From: Oscillospiraceae bacterium
GTDB lineage: Bacteria > Bacillota > Clostridia > Oscillospirales > Ruminococcaceae
Reading direction: 5' to 3'
Length of the DNA stretch: 64,000 nucleotides
Assembly (NCBI GenBank): GCA_017435565.1
Contig: JAFSEU010000023.1
Location: forward strand, 1 to 64,000
Positions 15,774 to 24,217 of the stretch are shown piece by piece. Every line of letters starts with the position of its first letter. Position 1 is the first letter of the stretch. The position numbers and the translations under genes are program-made. Under the pieces are notes generated by a model. That model made no database searches and was not told the origin of the DNA. It saw nothing but the letters and a program-made list of their open reading frames with translations.

Positions 15774-16910
15774 TCACTGTTTTCTGAATCTTGCAATGCC
15801 GTCAGCAATTGCGGCACACAAAACCTTTACCTCGCCGACAGTATTTTCTGCACAAAAGCTTACTCTCAATGCGCTGTCAATGCGGTCATCTGAAAGACCG
15901 AAGCCTTTTAATACAGAACTTTTTGCTCCTTTTGAGCAGGCAGAACCGCTTGAAACAAAGATTTCCTTTTCTTCAAGATAATGCAGCATAATTTCCGAAC
16001 GAACACCCATTACTGAGAAGTTTGCGATATAGGGAGAGCTGTCCTCGGTGCCGCTGTTGAAGCTCACACCGTCAAGGCGCATTAGGCTGCGGAAAAGAGC
16101 CGATTTAAGCTCCTGCGCTTTGGCGGCATTCTCGTTTGCGTTTGCCATATTAACACGCACGGCAGCGCCAAAGCCTGCAATTGCGGGAATGTTTTCGGTT
16201 CCGCTGCGTTTTTTGTTTTCTTGACCACCGCCGATAATATGCGGAGAAATGCGCACATCCTTTTTGATATAAAGCGCACCAACGCCTTTTGGACCGTGAA
16301 TTTTGTGGGCGCTTATTGATATAAGATCGGCGTTGAGTTCGCTTGCTTTAAAGGGGATTTTTAAAAATCCCTGAACGGCATCGGTATGAGTGATAATATG
16401 CGGATAAAGCCTTTTGATTGAATTAAAAGCCTTTTTTACCGGCATAATCAGACCGTTTTCGTTGTTTACTAGCATACAGCTTACAAGGCAGGTATTGTCG
16501 TCAACCGCGTCTATAAAATCTTCAAAGCAGTATTCGCCGTCGCTTCTGGCGTTTACTCTTACGATTTCATATCCGTTTGCTTCCAAAAGCTTCATGGCTT
16601 CGCTTACAGAAGGATGTTCAACCGAGGTTGTAACAATTTTCTTGCGACGTTTTCCGTGAGCCTTTGCAGCGCCTAAAATGGCTGTATTGTTGCTTTCGGT
16701 AGCGCCCGATGTAAAATATACACATTCGCTTTCGCATCCCAATGCAGCAGCAATGGCTTTTCTTGAGTTTTCAGCTACTTCCTGAGCTTCAATGCCCATT
16801 TTGTGCAGCGAAGAAGGGTTGCCCCATTTTTCGTTAAGCGCACGCAAAACAGCCCTGTTGCATTCTTCAAACGGCTTTGTTGTTGCTGCATTATCAAAAT
16901 AAATACTCAT
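15774..16910 (-). CDS. iscS: Cysteine desulfurase, IscS/NifS type
   Basis: 378 residues from the ATG at 16910, which has GGTGA five bases upstream; the longer frame would begin with TTG and has no site. It is a PLP enzyme releasing sulfur from cysteine as a persulfide. Motifs are IYFDNAATTKP, FTSGATESNN, the PLP lysine in SISAHKIHGPKG and the persulfide Cys in VSSGSACSKG. Placed between a cysteine synthase-like gene and thiI, it most likely supplies sulfur for tRNA thiolation. A second, different desulfurase lies at 23070-24215. Confidence 0.95.
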   Translation of the reverse strand: MSIYFDNAATTKPFEECNRAVLRALNEKWGNPSSLHKMGIEAQEVAENSRKAIAAALGCESECVYFTSGATESNNTAILGAAKAHGKRRKKIVTTSVEHPSVSEAMKLLEANGYEIVRVNARSDGEYCFEDFIDAVDDNTCLVSCMLVNNENGLIMPVKKAFNSIKRLYPHIITHTDAVQGFLKIPFKASELNADLISISAHKIHGPKGVGALYIKKDVRISPHIIGGGQENKKRSGTENIPAIAGFGAAVRVNMANANENAAKAQELKSALFRSLMRLDGVSFNSGTEDSSPYIANFSVMGVRSEIMLHYLEEKEIFVSSGSACSKGAKSSVLKGFGLSDDRIDSALRVSFCAENTVGEVKVLCAAIADGIARFRKQ

Positions 16911-16929
16911 CGTTGTCACCAACTTTTTG

Positions 16930-17940
16930 TTATTTTATAGCCCTTACCCCTACAAGCTCAATATATTTTGTAAGGTGATTTTCGTTTGGTTCAAATGTGT
17001 GCGAATAATCGGTTGAAAGATATTTTTTGTTGTCATCTGCAAAAACAGTGGCAACAACAGCATCGCTTCCGAGCCTTTCCTGTGCCATAAGACAGCCCAA
17101 TACATTTGCACCGCTGGAAACTCCGACGCCGATTCCGAAGGTTTTTGAAAGCATTTGTGCCATTATGATTGAGTCAATATCATCAACCGATACGACCGAA
17201 TGTGCCTGCGACAAATCCATAATATCGGGAATAAATTCATCGGATATTCCCTGAATTCTGTGCTTGCCGACCTTATATCCCGTAGAAAGGGTGGGGGAGT
17301 TAAGCGGCTCTAAAGGGAACATTGCCATATTTTTGTTATCTTCTTTAAGTCTTTTTGAAACGCCCATAACTGTTCCGCCGGTGCCAACGCCGGCAACAAA
17401 GCCATCAGCAACAAGGCCTAAGGATTTGAGCTGCTGCGAAATCTCTTCGCCTGTTGAATAATAATGTGCCATTGTGTTATCGCTGTTGGAAAACTGCTTG
17501 GGCAAAAATACGCCGCCTTTTGCTGCAAGATCTTCGGTCATCTGAATCGAGCCTAAAAATCCGCCTTCTTCTTTTGAAACAAGCCTTACCTGTGCGCCAA
17601 AGCTTTCCATAAGTGTAATACGCTCACGGCTCATCCAATCGGGCATATATATAATAACCTTGTGTCCTAAGTATCTGCCCAATGCCGAAAATGCAATGCC
17701 CGTATTTCCGCTTGTGGCTTCTGCAATAATGTCGTTTTCGTTAATTTGTCCTGTTTCGTAAGCTTTTTTCAGAACATAGTAAGCTACTCTGTCCTTAATG
17801 CTTCCCGAAAGCGAAAAATATTCTGCCTTGGCATAAATCTTACGCATCTGCCCCTTGAATCTCAGCGAGATCTCAAGCAGGGGAGTGTTTCCTATCATTG
17901 ATTTGATATTGTCAAAACGAAGCTGTTTTTCTTGTGTCAT
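16930..17940 (-). CDS. PLP-dependent cysteine synthase family protein
   Basis: 336 residues from the ATG at 17940 (GGTGA five bases upstream; 12 residues shorter than the longest frame). It is a fold-type II PLP enzyme: the PLP lysine lies in SLSGSIKDRVA, the substrate loop is EATSGNTGIA and the phosphate loop is GVGTGGTVMGV. Family members make cysteine from O-acetylserine and sulfide, or run related beta-replacements. Cotranscription with iscS and thiI suggests a role in cysteine and sulfur supply. Exact substrate (CysK versus CysM or cystathionine synthase type) is not decided. cysE, which makes O-acetylserine, lies separately at 34115-34780. Confidence 0.88.
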   Translation of the reverse strand: MTQEKQLRFDNIKSMIGNTPLLEISLRFKGQMRKIYAKAEYFSLSGSIKDRVAYYVLKKAYETGQINENDIIAEATSGNTGIAFSALGRYLGHKVIIYMPDWMSRERITLMESFGAQVRLVSKEEGGFLGSIQMTEDLAAKGGVFLPKQFSNSDNTMAHYYSTGEEISQQLKSLGLVADGFVAGVGTGGTVMGVSKRLKEDNKNMAMFPLEPLNSPTLSTGYKVGKHRIQGISDEFIPDIMDLSQAHSVVSVDDIDSIIMAQMLSKTFGIGVGVSSGANVLGCLMAQERLGSDAVVATVFADDNKKYLSTDYSHTFEPNENHLTKYIELVGVRAIK

Positions 17941-17979
17941 AAAAATCACCGTTAGCATATAAAAATAATGAATCATAAT

Positions 17980-18008
17980 ATTATATCATATTATAATCAT
18001 ATGCACAA
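17980..18008 (-). promoter_or_regulatory. Promoter of the cysteine synthase-iscS-thiI operon
   Basis: On the minus strand, TTGTGC (18008-18003) and TATAAT (17985-17980) are 17 bases apart; the predicted transcript starts shortly before the ATG at 17940. Confidence 0.65.
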
Positions 18009-18113
18009 TACTATTTGCGATGATAAAATTAAAATTCGTCATTTTTATCAATAATCCGCCTGAAAAATCGTCATCAAAAGCTCAGTTTGACCCAAATTAC
18101 AGGGGATTTTGGC

Positions 18114-18142
18114 TTGATTTTTATGTGGAATAATGGTATAAT
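18114..18142 (+). promoter_or_regulatory. Promoter of the LOG family gene
   Basis: TTGATT (18114-18119) and TATAAT (18137-18142) are 17 bases apart; GGGAGG follows at 18185-18190 before the ATG at 18199. Confidence 0.78.
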
Positions 18143-18198
18143 GCTAATATATATTTATTATGTATATAAAGTATAAAGATAATCGGGAGGTAACATTT

Positions 18199-18822
18199 AT
18201 GAATATTTGCGTATACGGCGCATCAAGCAATGCGATTGATTCAATTTATATCTCTGAGGTTGAAAGACTGGGCGAACTGATGGCGCAAAAGGGCTACGGA
18301 CTGGTTTTCGGAGCGGGCGCACAGGGTCTTATGGGTGCAGCCGCAAGAGGCGTTACCAAGGGGGGCGGCACCATAATCGGCGTAGCGCCTTCGTTTTTCA
18401 ATGTGGATGGTGTTTTGTATGATAAATGCACCGAAATGATTTTTACCGAAACAATGCGTGAACGCAAGCAGACTATGGAAGACAGAGCCGACGCATTTAT
18501 TATGACACCCGGCGGTTTCGGCACATTTGAAGAATTCTATGAGATTCTCACATTAAAGCAGTTGAAGCGTCATTCAAAGCCGATTGTTGTTCTCAACACA
18601 AATCATTATTATGACAATATGCGTGATTTGATTGAAGCTGCTATGGACCAGCACTTCATAAAGCCTGCCTGCCGTGTACTTTATCAGTTCTGTAACACCC
18701 CTGAAGAGGCTTTGAGCTATATTGAGGATTATGTCGAGCCCGAGTTTGATATCAGAAATATGCGTATGCTTGAAGAAACCTTCACATACGATATGGTTGA
18801 AAAAACCGCAAAAACAAGATGA
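18199..18822 (+). CDS. LOG family protein (nucleotide 5'-monophosphate phosphoribohydrolase type)
   Basis: 207 residues. It carries the family signature PGGFGTFEE (104-112) and the N-terminal Rossmann-like start MNICVYGASS with GLVFGAGAQGLMGA. LOG enzymes cleave ribose 5-phosphate from nucleoside monophosphates; in plants this releases cytokinin, in bacteria the role is mostly nucleotide salvage or stress-related. It is monocistronic with its own promoter and terminator. The ATG at 18199 is chosen over an upstream ATG at 18160 because a good GGGAGG site precedes it. Confidence 0.92.
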   Translation: MNICVYGASSNAIDSIYISEVERLGELMAQKGYGLVFGAGAQGLMGAAARGVTKGGGTIIGVAPSFFNVDGVLYDKCTEMIFTETMRERKQTMEDRADAFIMTPGGFGTFEEFYEILTLKQLKRHSKPIVVLNTNHYYDNMRDLIEAAMDQHFIKPACRVLYQFCNTPEEALSYIEDYVEPEFDIRNMRMLEETFTYDMVEKTAKTR

Positions 18823-18844
18823 TTTTTCTTAATGACAAAAATGA

Positions 18845-18882
18845 CCCCGAAGATGTAAATGCTCATCTTCGGGGGATTTTTT
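18845..18882 (+). terminator. Terminator between the convergent LOG and barstar genes
   Basis: CCCCGAAGATG (18845-18855) and CATCTTCGGGG (18864-18874) form an 11-bp stem followed by a T run. The stem may also serve the minus-strand barnase-barstar unit. Confidence 0.9.
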
Positions 18883-19150
18883 ATAATCTGATATGTATAT
18901 TGGAATTTGCTTTTGCCGCATTTTGCAGAACTTTTTTGAAAGCTTGCGCATATTTGTCACCCAAGGTATTTTCAAGCTTTTCAAGTCCTAAAATTGTAAT
19001 TGTGGTTTCCTGCGCTATATCTCCAAGGCAGTCGGCAAGTGCGTCAAGGTTGCCGCCATACCATTCGGGCAATTTCAAAGCCTGCTTCAGATGTGAATGG
19101 AGCTGCTGCTTTTCGGTAATGAATGCACCGCTGAAAATAATGTGCGTCAT
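18881..19150 (-). CDS. Barstar family ribonuclease inhibitor
   Basis: 89 residues, the size of barstar. The helix carrying LPEWYGGNLDALADCLGD matches the barnase-binding face of barstar, in which an Asp and neighbouring residues plug the RNase active site; the C-terminal strand (ITILGLEKLENTLG) also fits. It acts in the cytoplasm to protect the producer. It starts two bases after the barnase-like gene with a GGAGG site, so it is coexpressed with its presumed target. Confidence 0.9.
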   Translation of the reverse strand: MTHIIFSGAFITEKQQLHSHLKQALKLPEWYGGNLDALADCLGDIAQETTITILGLEKLENTLGDKYAQAFKKVLQNAAKANSNIHIRL

Positions 19151-19152
19151 AA

Positions 19153-19854
19153 TTATTCCTCCCCGTAAAGAAGCTCAAAGGATTCGTAATGGTCTTCAGT
19201 GTAGTAAACAAGGCCATCGTTTGAGAAAACGATTCGCTTTGCGCCACGGCTTGAAGCACCTAAAGTATCGATATCGCATTCGGTATATTCTCTGCCTTCG
19301 GATTCGGGCAGAAGGCCTTCATAGTTTCCGAAGTGATCACCGCCGATGCACATTCCCGGTGCGAAAGGTTCAAGCGAGCCGCCCTCCCAGCCGAGGTCGC
19401 GGGCTTCGCTTTTGGTCATAAAGTTTGAAGGCAGACAGCCGTATGTGGATATGTAAAGCGCAACATCTTCCTTGGTGGTATAAGAGCCATCAAAATCAAT
19501 TGTATTTTCTGAAACATATTCCGATTCACTTAAAGGATATGATTCTGAAATCATTGATGATTGGCTTTCGGATTCAGAAACAAATTCCGATTCGCTTGAC
19601 AGTTCTGATTCAGACTCGGACTGTGAATCAGATTCAGCCTGAGATTCTGATATTAAACTGCTGTCAGAATCTGAGCTGATGTCTGCATCGATCTGTGATT
19701 GTGTTGCAACACTCGCACTCGTAGAGGAATACTCGATTTCAGTCGGGCCTTCGGGGGTATTCGCAGCATAAAGGTAAGCACAGCTTGAGAATGTGATAAG
19801 GCAGGCAAGTGCCATAAGAGAAATAAGATATTTTTTCATTTTAAGTTTCATCAT
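19153..19854 (-). CDS. Barnase-type secreted ribonuclease with Ser/Glu-rich spacer
   Basis: 233 residues from the ATG at 19854, where AGAGG lies five bases upstream; the longer frame reaching 19998 is not credible because it runs through the promoter. The N-terminal signal (about 5-24) ends in FSSC, a possible lipobox (Cys25). A low-complexity Ser/Glu/Asp spacer (about 43-117) leads to a barnase/RNase N1 domain (about 120-233). Active-site residues line up with barnase: Lys148 in LPSNFMTKSEA, Glu192 in YTECDID, Arg203 and Arg207 in SSRGAKRIVFS, and His222 in YYTEDHYESF. It cleaves single-stranded RNA. Paired with barstar, it is either an extracellular nutritional RNase or an antagonism toxin; the long spacer and possible lipid anchor suggest surface display. 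Confidence 0.9.
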   Translation of the reverse strand: MMKLKMKKYLISLMALACLITFSSCAYLYAANTPEGPTEIEYSSTSASVATQSQIDADISSDSDSSLISESQAESDSQSESESELSSESEFVSESESQSSMISESYPLSESEYVSENTIDFDGSYTTKEDVALYISTYGCLPSNFMTKSEARDLGWEGGSLEPFAPGMCIGGDHFGNYEGLLPESEGREYTECDIDTLGASSRGAKRIVFSNDGLVYYTEDHYESFELLYGEE

Positions 19855-19912
19855 CAATACCTCTTTTAAATTGATTAAAAAACCCACTATAAATTCAGTG
19901 CTGTTTTCAACA

Positions 19913-19941
19913 ATTATATCACAGTCTGGCGGCATTATCAA
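19913..19941 (-). promoter_or_regulatory. Promoter of the barnase-barstar operon
   Basis: On the minus strand, TTGATA (19941-19936) and TATAAT (19918-19913) are 17 bases apart, immediately after the stop of the preceding gene. Confidence 0.72.
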
Positions 19942-19945
19942 GAGG

Positions 19946-20455
19946 TTAAATATTAACGCCGAGAATTGTAAGCAGGGCGCACGCTGCCATCTGGTCATAA
20001 ATATCAGTGTTATCCCTTATTATGAATGGCGACTCCGAGGGCATATGGCATCCGCCGCTGATATCTGTAAGACAGCGCTGCGTTGCGATTACTGCACGGT
20101 TTTCAATAATGCTTGTACAGGTGATTGTATCCTTTGCGCACATTCCGCAGGTAACCACACGGGACTTTGTTTTTGAAAGGCGGCATAACAATTGCTTGTT
20201 GTCGGATGAAACTATGGATATGCTGTTTTCGGGAAATGTCAGGATATTTCCCTTGTAATTTCGTGAGAATACAGCGATATATGGCTGTGCGGCTGATATC
20301 GGCTTTTTGGTGCTTATGAGAAGAATTTTTTTGCCGGTACCTTTTGCCGCAAGTTTTTCGCCGTTAAAAAAAGTTGTATTATAATGCTCCGAAAGAGCCG
20401 TAAACAAGCTTTCTGCCAGCTCCTTGCTTCCGATTGAAAACACACAAAACATCGC
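19946..20455 (-). CDS. Hypothetical protein, unrecognised
   Basis: 169 residues if it starts at the ATG at 20455; the longer frame overlaps the cdaR gene and runs through its terminator. The protein is soluble, with clustered cysteines in the C-terminal half (CGMC, and others spaced along 110-145) and a short aliphatic C-terminus (ACALLTILGVNI). I do not recognise a family. It starts ten bases after the cdaR terminator, so its expression would need read-through or a promoter I cannot see. The coding call is moderate because the start is weak, but the frame is long and does not shadow another gene. Confidence 0.55.
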   Translation of the reverse strand, partial: AMFCVFSIGSKELAESLFTALSEHYNTTFFNGEKLAAKGTGKKILLISTKKPISAAQPYIAVFSRNYKGNILTFPENSISIVSSDNKQLLCRLSKTKSRVVTCGMCAKDTITCTSIIENRAVIATQRCLTDISGGCHMPSESPFIIRDNTDIYDQMAACALLTILGVNI

Positions 20456-20464
20456 ACCATTCCC

Positions 20465-20505
20465 GAAAATAAAAAATCCGCAGAGTACAAATATATACTC
20501 TGCGG
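20465..20505 (-). terminator. Terminator after the cdaA-cdaR operon
   Basis: On the minus strand, CCGCAGAGTA and TACTCTGCGG form a 10-bp stem followed by ATTTTTTATTTTC. Confidence 0.88.
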
Positions 20506-20552
20506 TGTTATTATCTGTCGTATAATGCGAAAAATACTTGGCAAGCAACAAT

Positions 20553-21905
20553 TTATTCTTCACTTGATTCGGTATCCTTTTTTGAAACGTCAACCGAAAC
20601 AATGTATTTGCTTGTATCACCTGCTGCCCACACAGCGTCGCTGTCTGCAATTGAAACTGTGACAGGTATGCTTCGTGAACCGAGAACGCTGTCTTCCTTG
20701 CTGAAATCAACAGAAAGAACCACATCGAGGGTTGTTATCGGGTCATCGCCGAAAAGCTCGTCGGCAGGTCCGACAAGCGTTACTGAAACGCTGTTTGTAA
20801 TAAAGCTTATATCATACTGTGACGGCAGATTTTTAACGACAATATCTGTGCAGGAAATGCTGCTCATATTTTTTACGTCGTAATCTTCAAGATTGAAGGT
20901 GACGCGTACCGAAGTAACGCCCGAAAGATTTTCACAGCCGTCAGGGATGCTCAGCGGAACCTCAATGACGCTGCCGGGCTCAATATCGAGAAGGTTGATT
21001 TCCTCGGTTTCGATTTCGCTCAGCTCGCGTATGAATTCATCATCGCTTATGAGGGTGATTTCATCAACGCTCAAAGAATATTTACCTTCCAGCGTAGAAA
21101 CATCGAAGCTGGAGGTAGTTGAATTTGTATTTACGATTTTCGGTTTTATGGGAAGAGTTTTCTTGACGCTGAGATTTATGTTGACATAAAACTCTTCGTT
21201 TTGCAGATTAAGCTTGCTGGAGCTTAAATCTATCAGCGAGTTATCAGCAGTATAAAGCTGGATGTTGTTTGTAAGGATGTTTGTTGATTCGGAAATTTCG
21301 CTTTCACTTTCAGGCATAGCAACGATTTTTCCGATGCGCTCGATTTCACTCTTAGGGCCATTGATTTCAACAACGTCGGGTTCGACTGTTATATCTTCCC
21401 TGTCATAGTACAAATCCTGTGCAAATTGCAATTGTGATATGCTGATTTCGTCAATCGGCAGTGATACCGTGATGATCTCATCGAATTCGACATTTACTGA
21501 CGGCACAGAAACATAGGTGGTTTCAAAATCAATACCTTCGGTGCTTTCGATGATTATGTCGAGCGTATATTTTCCTGCCGCCTTGACATCACTTACATTG
21601 ACCTTTGCGGTAAGCTGGTCTGCTCTGATATCGCCGATTCTTGTTCGTGCGCCCTGGATTTTGACATCTACTGTTGAGGGAATGTCTGCGGAAACTACGC
21701 TGAGATTCATAGCTCCTGCTATTGTTCCGTCAAGAGAAATCTGCTCGACGGCAACATCCTCAATGGTTTTGGGCATATCGGGGAAGACGTTTATTGAAAT
21801 GATAAACCAGACCAGTATCGCTGAAATCAGCGAGATTATAAGAATCGCCGCATTTCTTTTCAAATAATTGAATATTCTGTTGTCGTGCAGCTGCGAGTTT
21901 GACAT
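20553..21905 (-). CDS. cdaR: YbbR-domain protein CdaR, regulator of diadenylate cyclase
   Basis: 450 residues from the ATG at 21905 (GGAG six bases upstream). One N-terminal membrane helix (about 22-43) is followed by an extracytoplasmic region of repeated YbbR domains, each about 80-90 residues, with recurring 'VEINGPKSEIERI' and 'VTLVGPADELFG' segments. In Bacillus CdaR binds CdaA and tunes c-di-AMP synthesis, possibly sensing the wall. It lies directly downstream of cdaA, the standard order. glmM, the usual third gene, is not next here. Confidence 0.92.
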   Translation of the reverse strand: MSNSQLHDNRIFNYLKRNAAILIISLISAILVWFIISINVFPDMPKTIEDVAVEQISLDGTIAGAMNLSVVSADIPSTVDVKIQGARTRIGDIRADQLTAKVNVSDVKAAGKYTLDIIIESTEGIDFETTYVSVPSVNVEFDEIITVSLPIDEISISQLQFAQDLYYDREDITVEPDVVEINGPKSEIERIGKIVAMPESESEISESTNILTNNIQLYTADNSLIDLSSSKLNLQNEEFYVNINLSVKKTLPIKPKIVNTNSTTSSFDVSTLEGKYSLSVDEITLISDDEFIRELSEIETEEINLLDIEPGSVIEVPLSIPDGCENLSGVTSVRVTFNLEDYDVKNMSSISCTDIVVKNLPSQYDISFITNSVSVTLVGPADELFGDDPITTLDVVLSVDFSKEDSVLGSRSIPVTVSIADSDAVWAAGDTSKYIVSVDVSKKDTESSEE

Positions 21906-21959
21906 AAATTCTCCGTTCCGCTGTAATTTCAATTATTGAAACACAGCCATTTTCCTGAT

Positions 21960-22823
21960 TCAATCCTTTGTGTTTTTATCTGATTTTAAACGCTTTTTTG
22001 ATTTTTTTGTTTCACTTTGGTCGATTTGGATTTTCTCGCGAAGTGTTTTTCGCAAGGACTCCTTATCGAAGCCCCTTGTCAATTCGCCGTTTTCAGCAAT
22101 AGAAATAACGCCTGTTTCTTCGGAAACCACAATTATTACCGCGTCTGAATTTTCGCTCATTCCGATTGCGGCTCTGTGACGTGAGCCGAGCTGCTTGTTG
22201 ATAAGTTCTTCCTTCTGGGGCTTCGGGAGATAGCACGCAGCGGCGAGAAGCATACCGTCCCTGACGATTACCGCACCGTCGTGCAAAGGCGTTTTCGGGT
22301 AGAAGATATTGCAAAGCAATTCACTCGAGGGCTTTGCATTCATCATAGTACCCGTTTCGATCTGTTCGCCGAGCCTTGTCGTGCGTTCAAGAACAATCAG
22401 AGCACCGGTAGATGTTTCCGAAAGGCTTTCGCAGGCATCTGTAATTTCGTTTATGGCTATGTGCCATATAGTGCTACGCTCGCTGTTTTCACCGAAGGCA
22501 AGAACGTTTGAGCTTACTCTGCCGAAACGCTCCAAAGCCCTGCGAAGCTCCGGCTGAAACACGATTACAATGGTAATCAGCCCGACGCTCAATGCACTTT
22601 CGAGTATGTAGGTCATTGCTCTTAGCTCAAACTGCTGACAGGCAAAAAATACAACCAGATATAGAAATATGCCTTTGATGAGCTGTCCTGCTCTGGTTTC
22701 GCGCATAAATGTTATTAAGATATATATAACCACAGTAAGCAGCATAATGTCAATGATATCACGAAAGGTCATTGATATTGCCACATTCGAGATTATATCC
22801 AGAAAATCCTTTATAAATTCCAT
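21960..22823 (-). CDS. cdaA: Membrane diadenylate cyclase CdaA
   Basis: 287 residues from the ATG at 22823; the longer frame would need a TTG. Three N-terminal membrane helices (about 24-40, 48-63, 70-90) precede a DAC domain with the two signatures TPLHDGAVIV (DGA at 182-184) and GSRHRAAIG (RHR at 215-217). It condenses two ATP to c-di-AMP, which controls potassium and osmolyte transport and wall homeostasis. It is followed by cdaR. The last 30 residues are a Lys-rich tail. Confidence 0.95.
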   Translation of the reverse strand: MEFIKDFLDIISNVAISMTFRDIIDIMLLTVVIYILITFMRETRAGQLIKGIFLYLVVFFACQQFELRAMTYILESALSVGLITIVIVFQPELRRALERFGRVSSNVLAFGENSERSTIWHIAINEITDACESLSETSTGALIVLERTTRLGEQIETGTMMNAKPSSELLCNIFYPKTPLHDGAVIVRDGMLLAAACYLPKPQKEELINKQLGSRHRAAIGMSENSDAVIIVVSEETGVISIAENGELTRGFDKESLRKTLREKIQIDQSETKKSKKRLKSDKNTKD

Positions 22824-22857
22824 ATTTTTTTGAATTTCCTTCGTCGTAGGTTTATGT

Positions 22858-22876
22858 ATCGGGCGCAATGCCCGAT
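22858..22876. repeat. Short perfect hairpin upstream of cdaA
   Basis: ATCGGGC and GCCCGAT flank a five-base loop, in the 246-base stretch between cdaA and the desulfurase gene. It may be a leader structure of the cdaA mRNA; there is no T run. Confidence 0.5.
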
Positions 22877-23069
22877 TGATTATACTTATACAATGGCTGC
22901 TCCGGCCGTATTATTACGTCAAAAGAACTGAAATCGGCAGATCGATATGATACGATGTATCTGCAAAGGTTGCTGTAAAGCAGACAAAGAACCGATGCTC
23001 TCACGGAACAGTACTTGTTATTATAGCATATTTTTGTGTGTTTTTCAATAGCTCTTTAGGTTTTTTATT

Positions 23070-24215
23070 TCAATTTTCCAACAAAATTTTCTCCGTATTT
23101 TCCAAAATCCGCAGTGTTTTCAAAACTTCTTCTTTTTTATTGAAAATTGACGGCGCAAAGCGCACTGTGCCCTGCTTTGTTCCGAGGTGATTATGTGCAA
23201 GAGCCGCACAATGCAGACCTGCACGCATACATATACCATTGTTATCAAGATAAGAAGCAATGACTTCAGGTTCTGTATCTCTGAAATTGAAGGCAACGAT
23301 CGGAGCATAGCTTGCATTGCTGTCACGATAGATTTTAAAGCCATCGATTTTTGCAAGACCGTTTATGAAGATTTTGCACAGCTCGCTTTCCTCGGCAAAT
23401 ATCCTTTCGCAGGTATATTTTTTTACAAAATCGACTCCCTTTGAAAGTGCGATAATGCCAGAAGTATTTACCGTGCCCGATTCAAGAGACTCGGGCAAAC
23501 GTGAGGATTGCACAAGGCTTTTGGAATCTGTTCCTGTTCCGCCTTCAATAATCGGTTTAATCGGATACTTTCCGTTTGAAACAAGAATACCCGTGCCGGG
23601 CGGGCCGTAAAGTCCCTTGTGACCCGAGGTGCAGATGATATCTATGCCGTCGTCGAGCAGAATCTGCCTTGCGCCGCACAGCTGTGAAGCATCGGCGATA
23701 AAGCAGATACCTTTTCTTTGGCACAGCTTGCCGATTTGTCGGTACGGAGTTATCTGACCTGTGACATTGCTTGCCAAGGTGAAGGCTATTGCCTTTGTTG
23801 AAGGCTTTATCATTCTTTCAAGCTCACGCAGGGTCTTTTCATCGTCGCTGTATACATTTGCGATTGAAAAGCTTACATTTCTTGTTTTTGACAAAGCAAA
23901 AACAGGTCTTGAAACAGAATTGTGCTCAAGCGAGCTGATAATAATATGGCCGCCCTTGCTCATAATCCCTTTTATTGCCATATTAAGCGCATAGGTGCAG
24001 TTCAGGGTGAAGGCAACGTTCTCAGCATTTGTGCCGAAAAAATCAGCCACATTATCCCTTGCGGCATAAACAGCTTGAGCAGTTCTTAATGCAAGCTGAT
24101 GTCCGCCTCTCGACGGGTTTCCTCCTGTTGCGGCAAGAGCCTCGCTCAGCGTAGTGATTACTTGCCTGGGCTTGGGAAAGGTTGTTGCAGCATTGTCGAA
24201 ATTTATCATATGCAT
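23070..24215 (-). CDS. Cysteine desulfurase family protein (TIGR01977-like)
   Basis: 381 residues from the ATG at 24215, which has AGAGG about five bases upstream; a GTG two codons earlier is also possible. It is a class V PLP aminotransferase-fold enzyme with NFDNAATTFPKP, the PLP lysine in CTSGHKGLYGPPG and the catalytic Cys in MRAGLHCA. It resembles the SufS/CsdA-like branch annotated as 'cysteine desulfurase family', often found near selenium or molybdenum-hydroxylase genes. Directly upstream and nearly overlapping is a DUF3343 gene, a known partner proposed to carry sulfur or selenium. It is distinct from iscS at 15774-16910. Confidence 0.88.
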   Translation of the reverse strand: MHMINFDNAATTFPKPRQVITTLSEALAATGGNPSRGGHQLALRTAQAVYAARDNVADFFGTNAENVAFTLNCTYALNMAIKGIMSKGGHIIISSLEHNSVSRPVFALSKTRNVSFSIANVYSDDEKTLRELERMIKPSTKAIAFTLASNVTGQITPYRQIGKLCQRKGICFIADASQLCGARQILLDDGIDIICTSGHKGLYGPPGTGILVSNGKYPIKPIIEGGTGTDSKSLVQSSRLPESLESGTVNTSGIIALSKGVDFVKKYTCERIFAEESELCKIFINGLAKIDGFKIYRDSNASYAPIVAFNFRDTEPEVIASYLDNNGICMRAGLHCAALAHNHLGTKQGTVRFAPSIFNKKEEVLKTLRILENTEKILLEN

Positions 24216-24217
24216 GT

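Noticed and set aside
19855-19998. 48-codon N-terminal extension of the barnase-like gene
   Set aside because: It crosses the promoter at 19913-19941 and lacks a ribosome site; the ATG at 19854 has AGAGG and starts a proper signal peptide.
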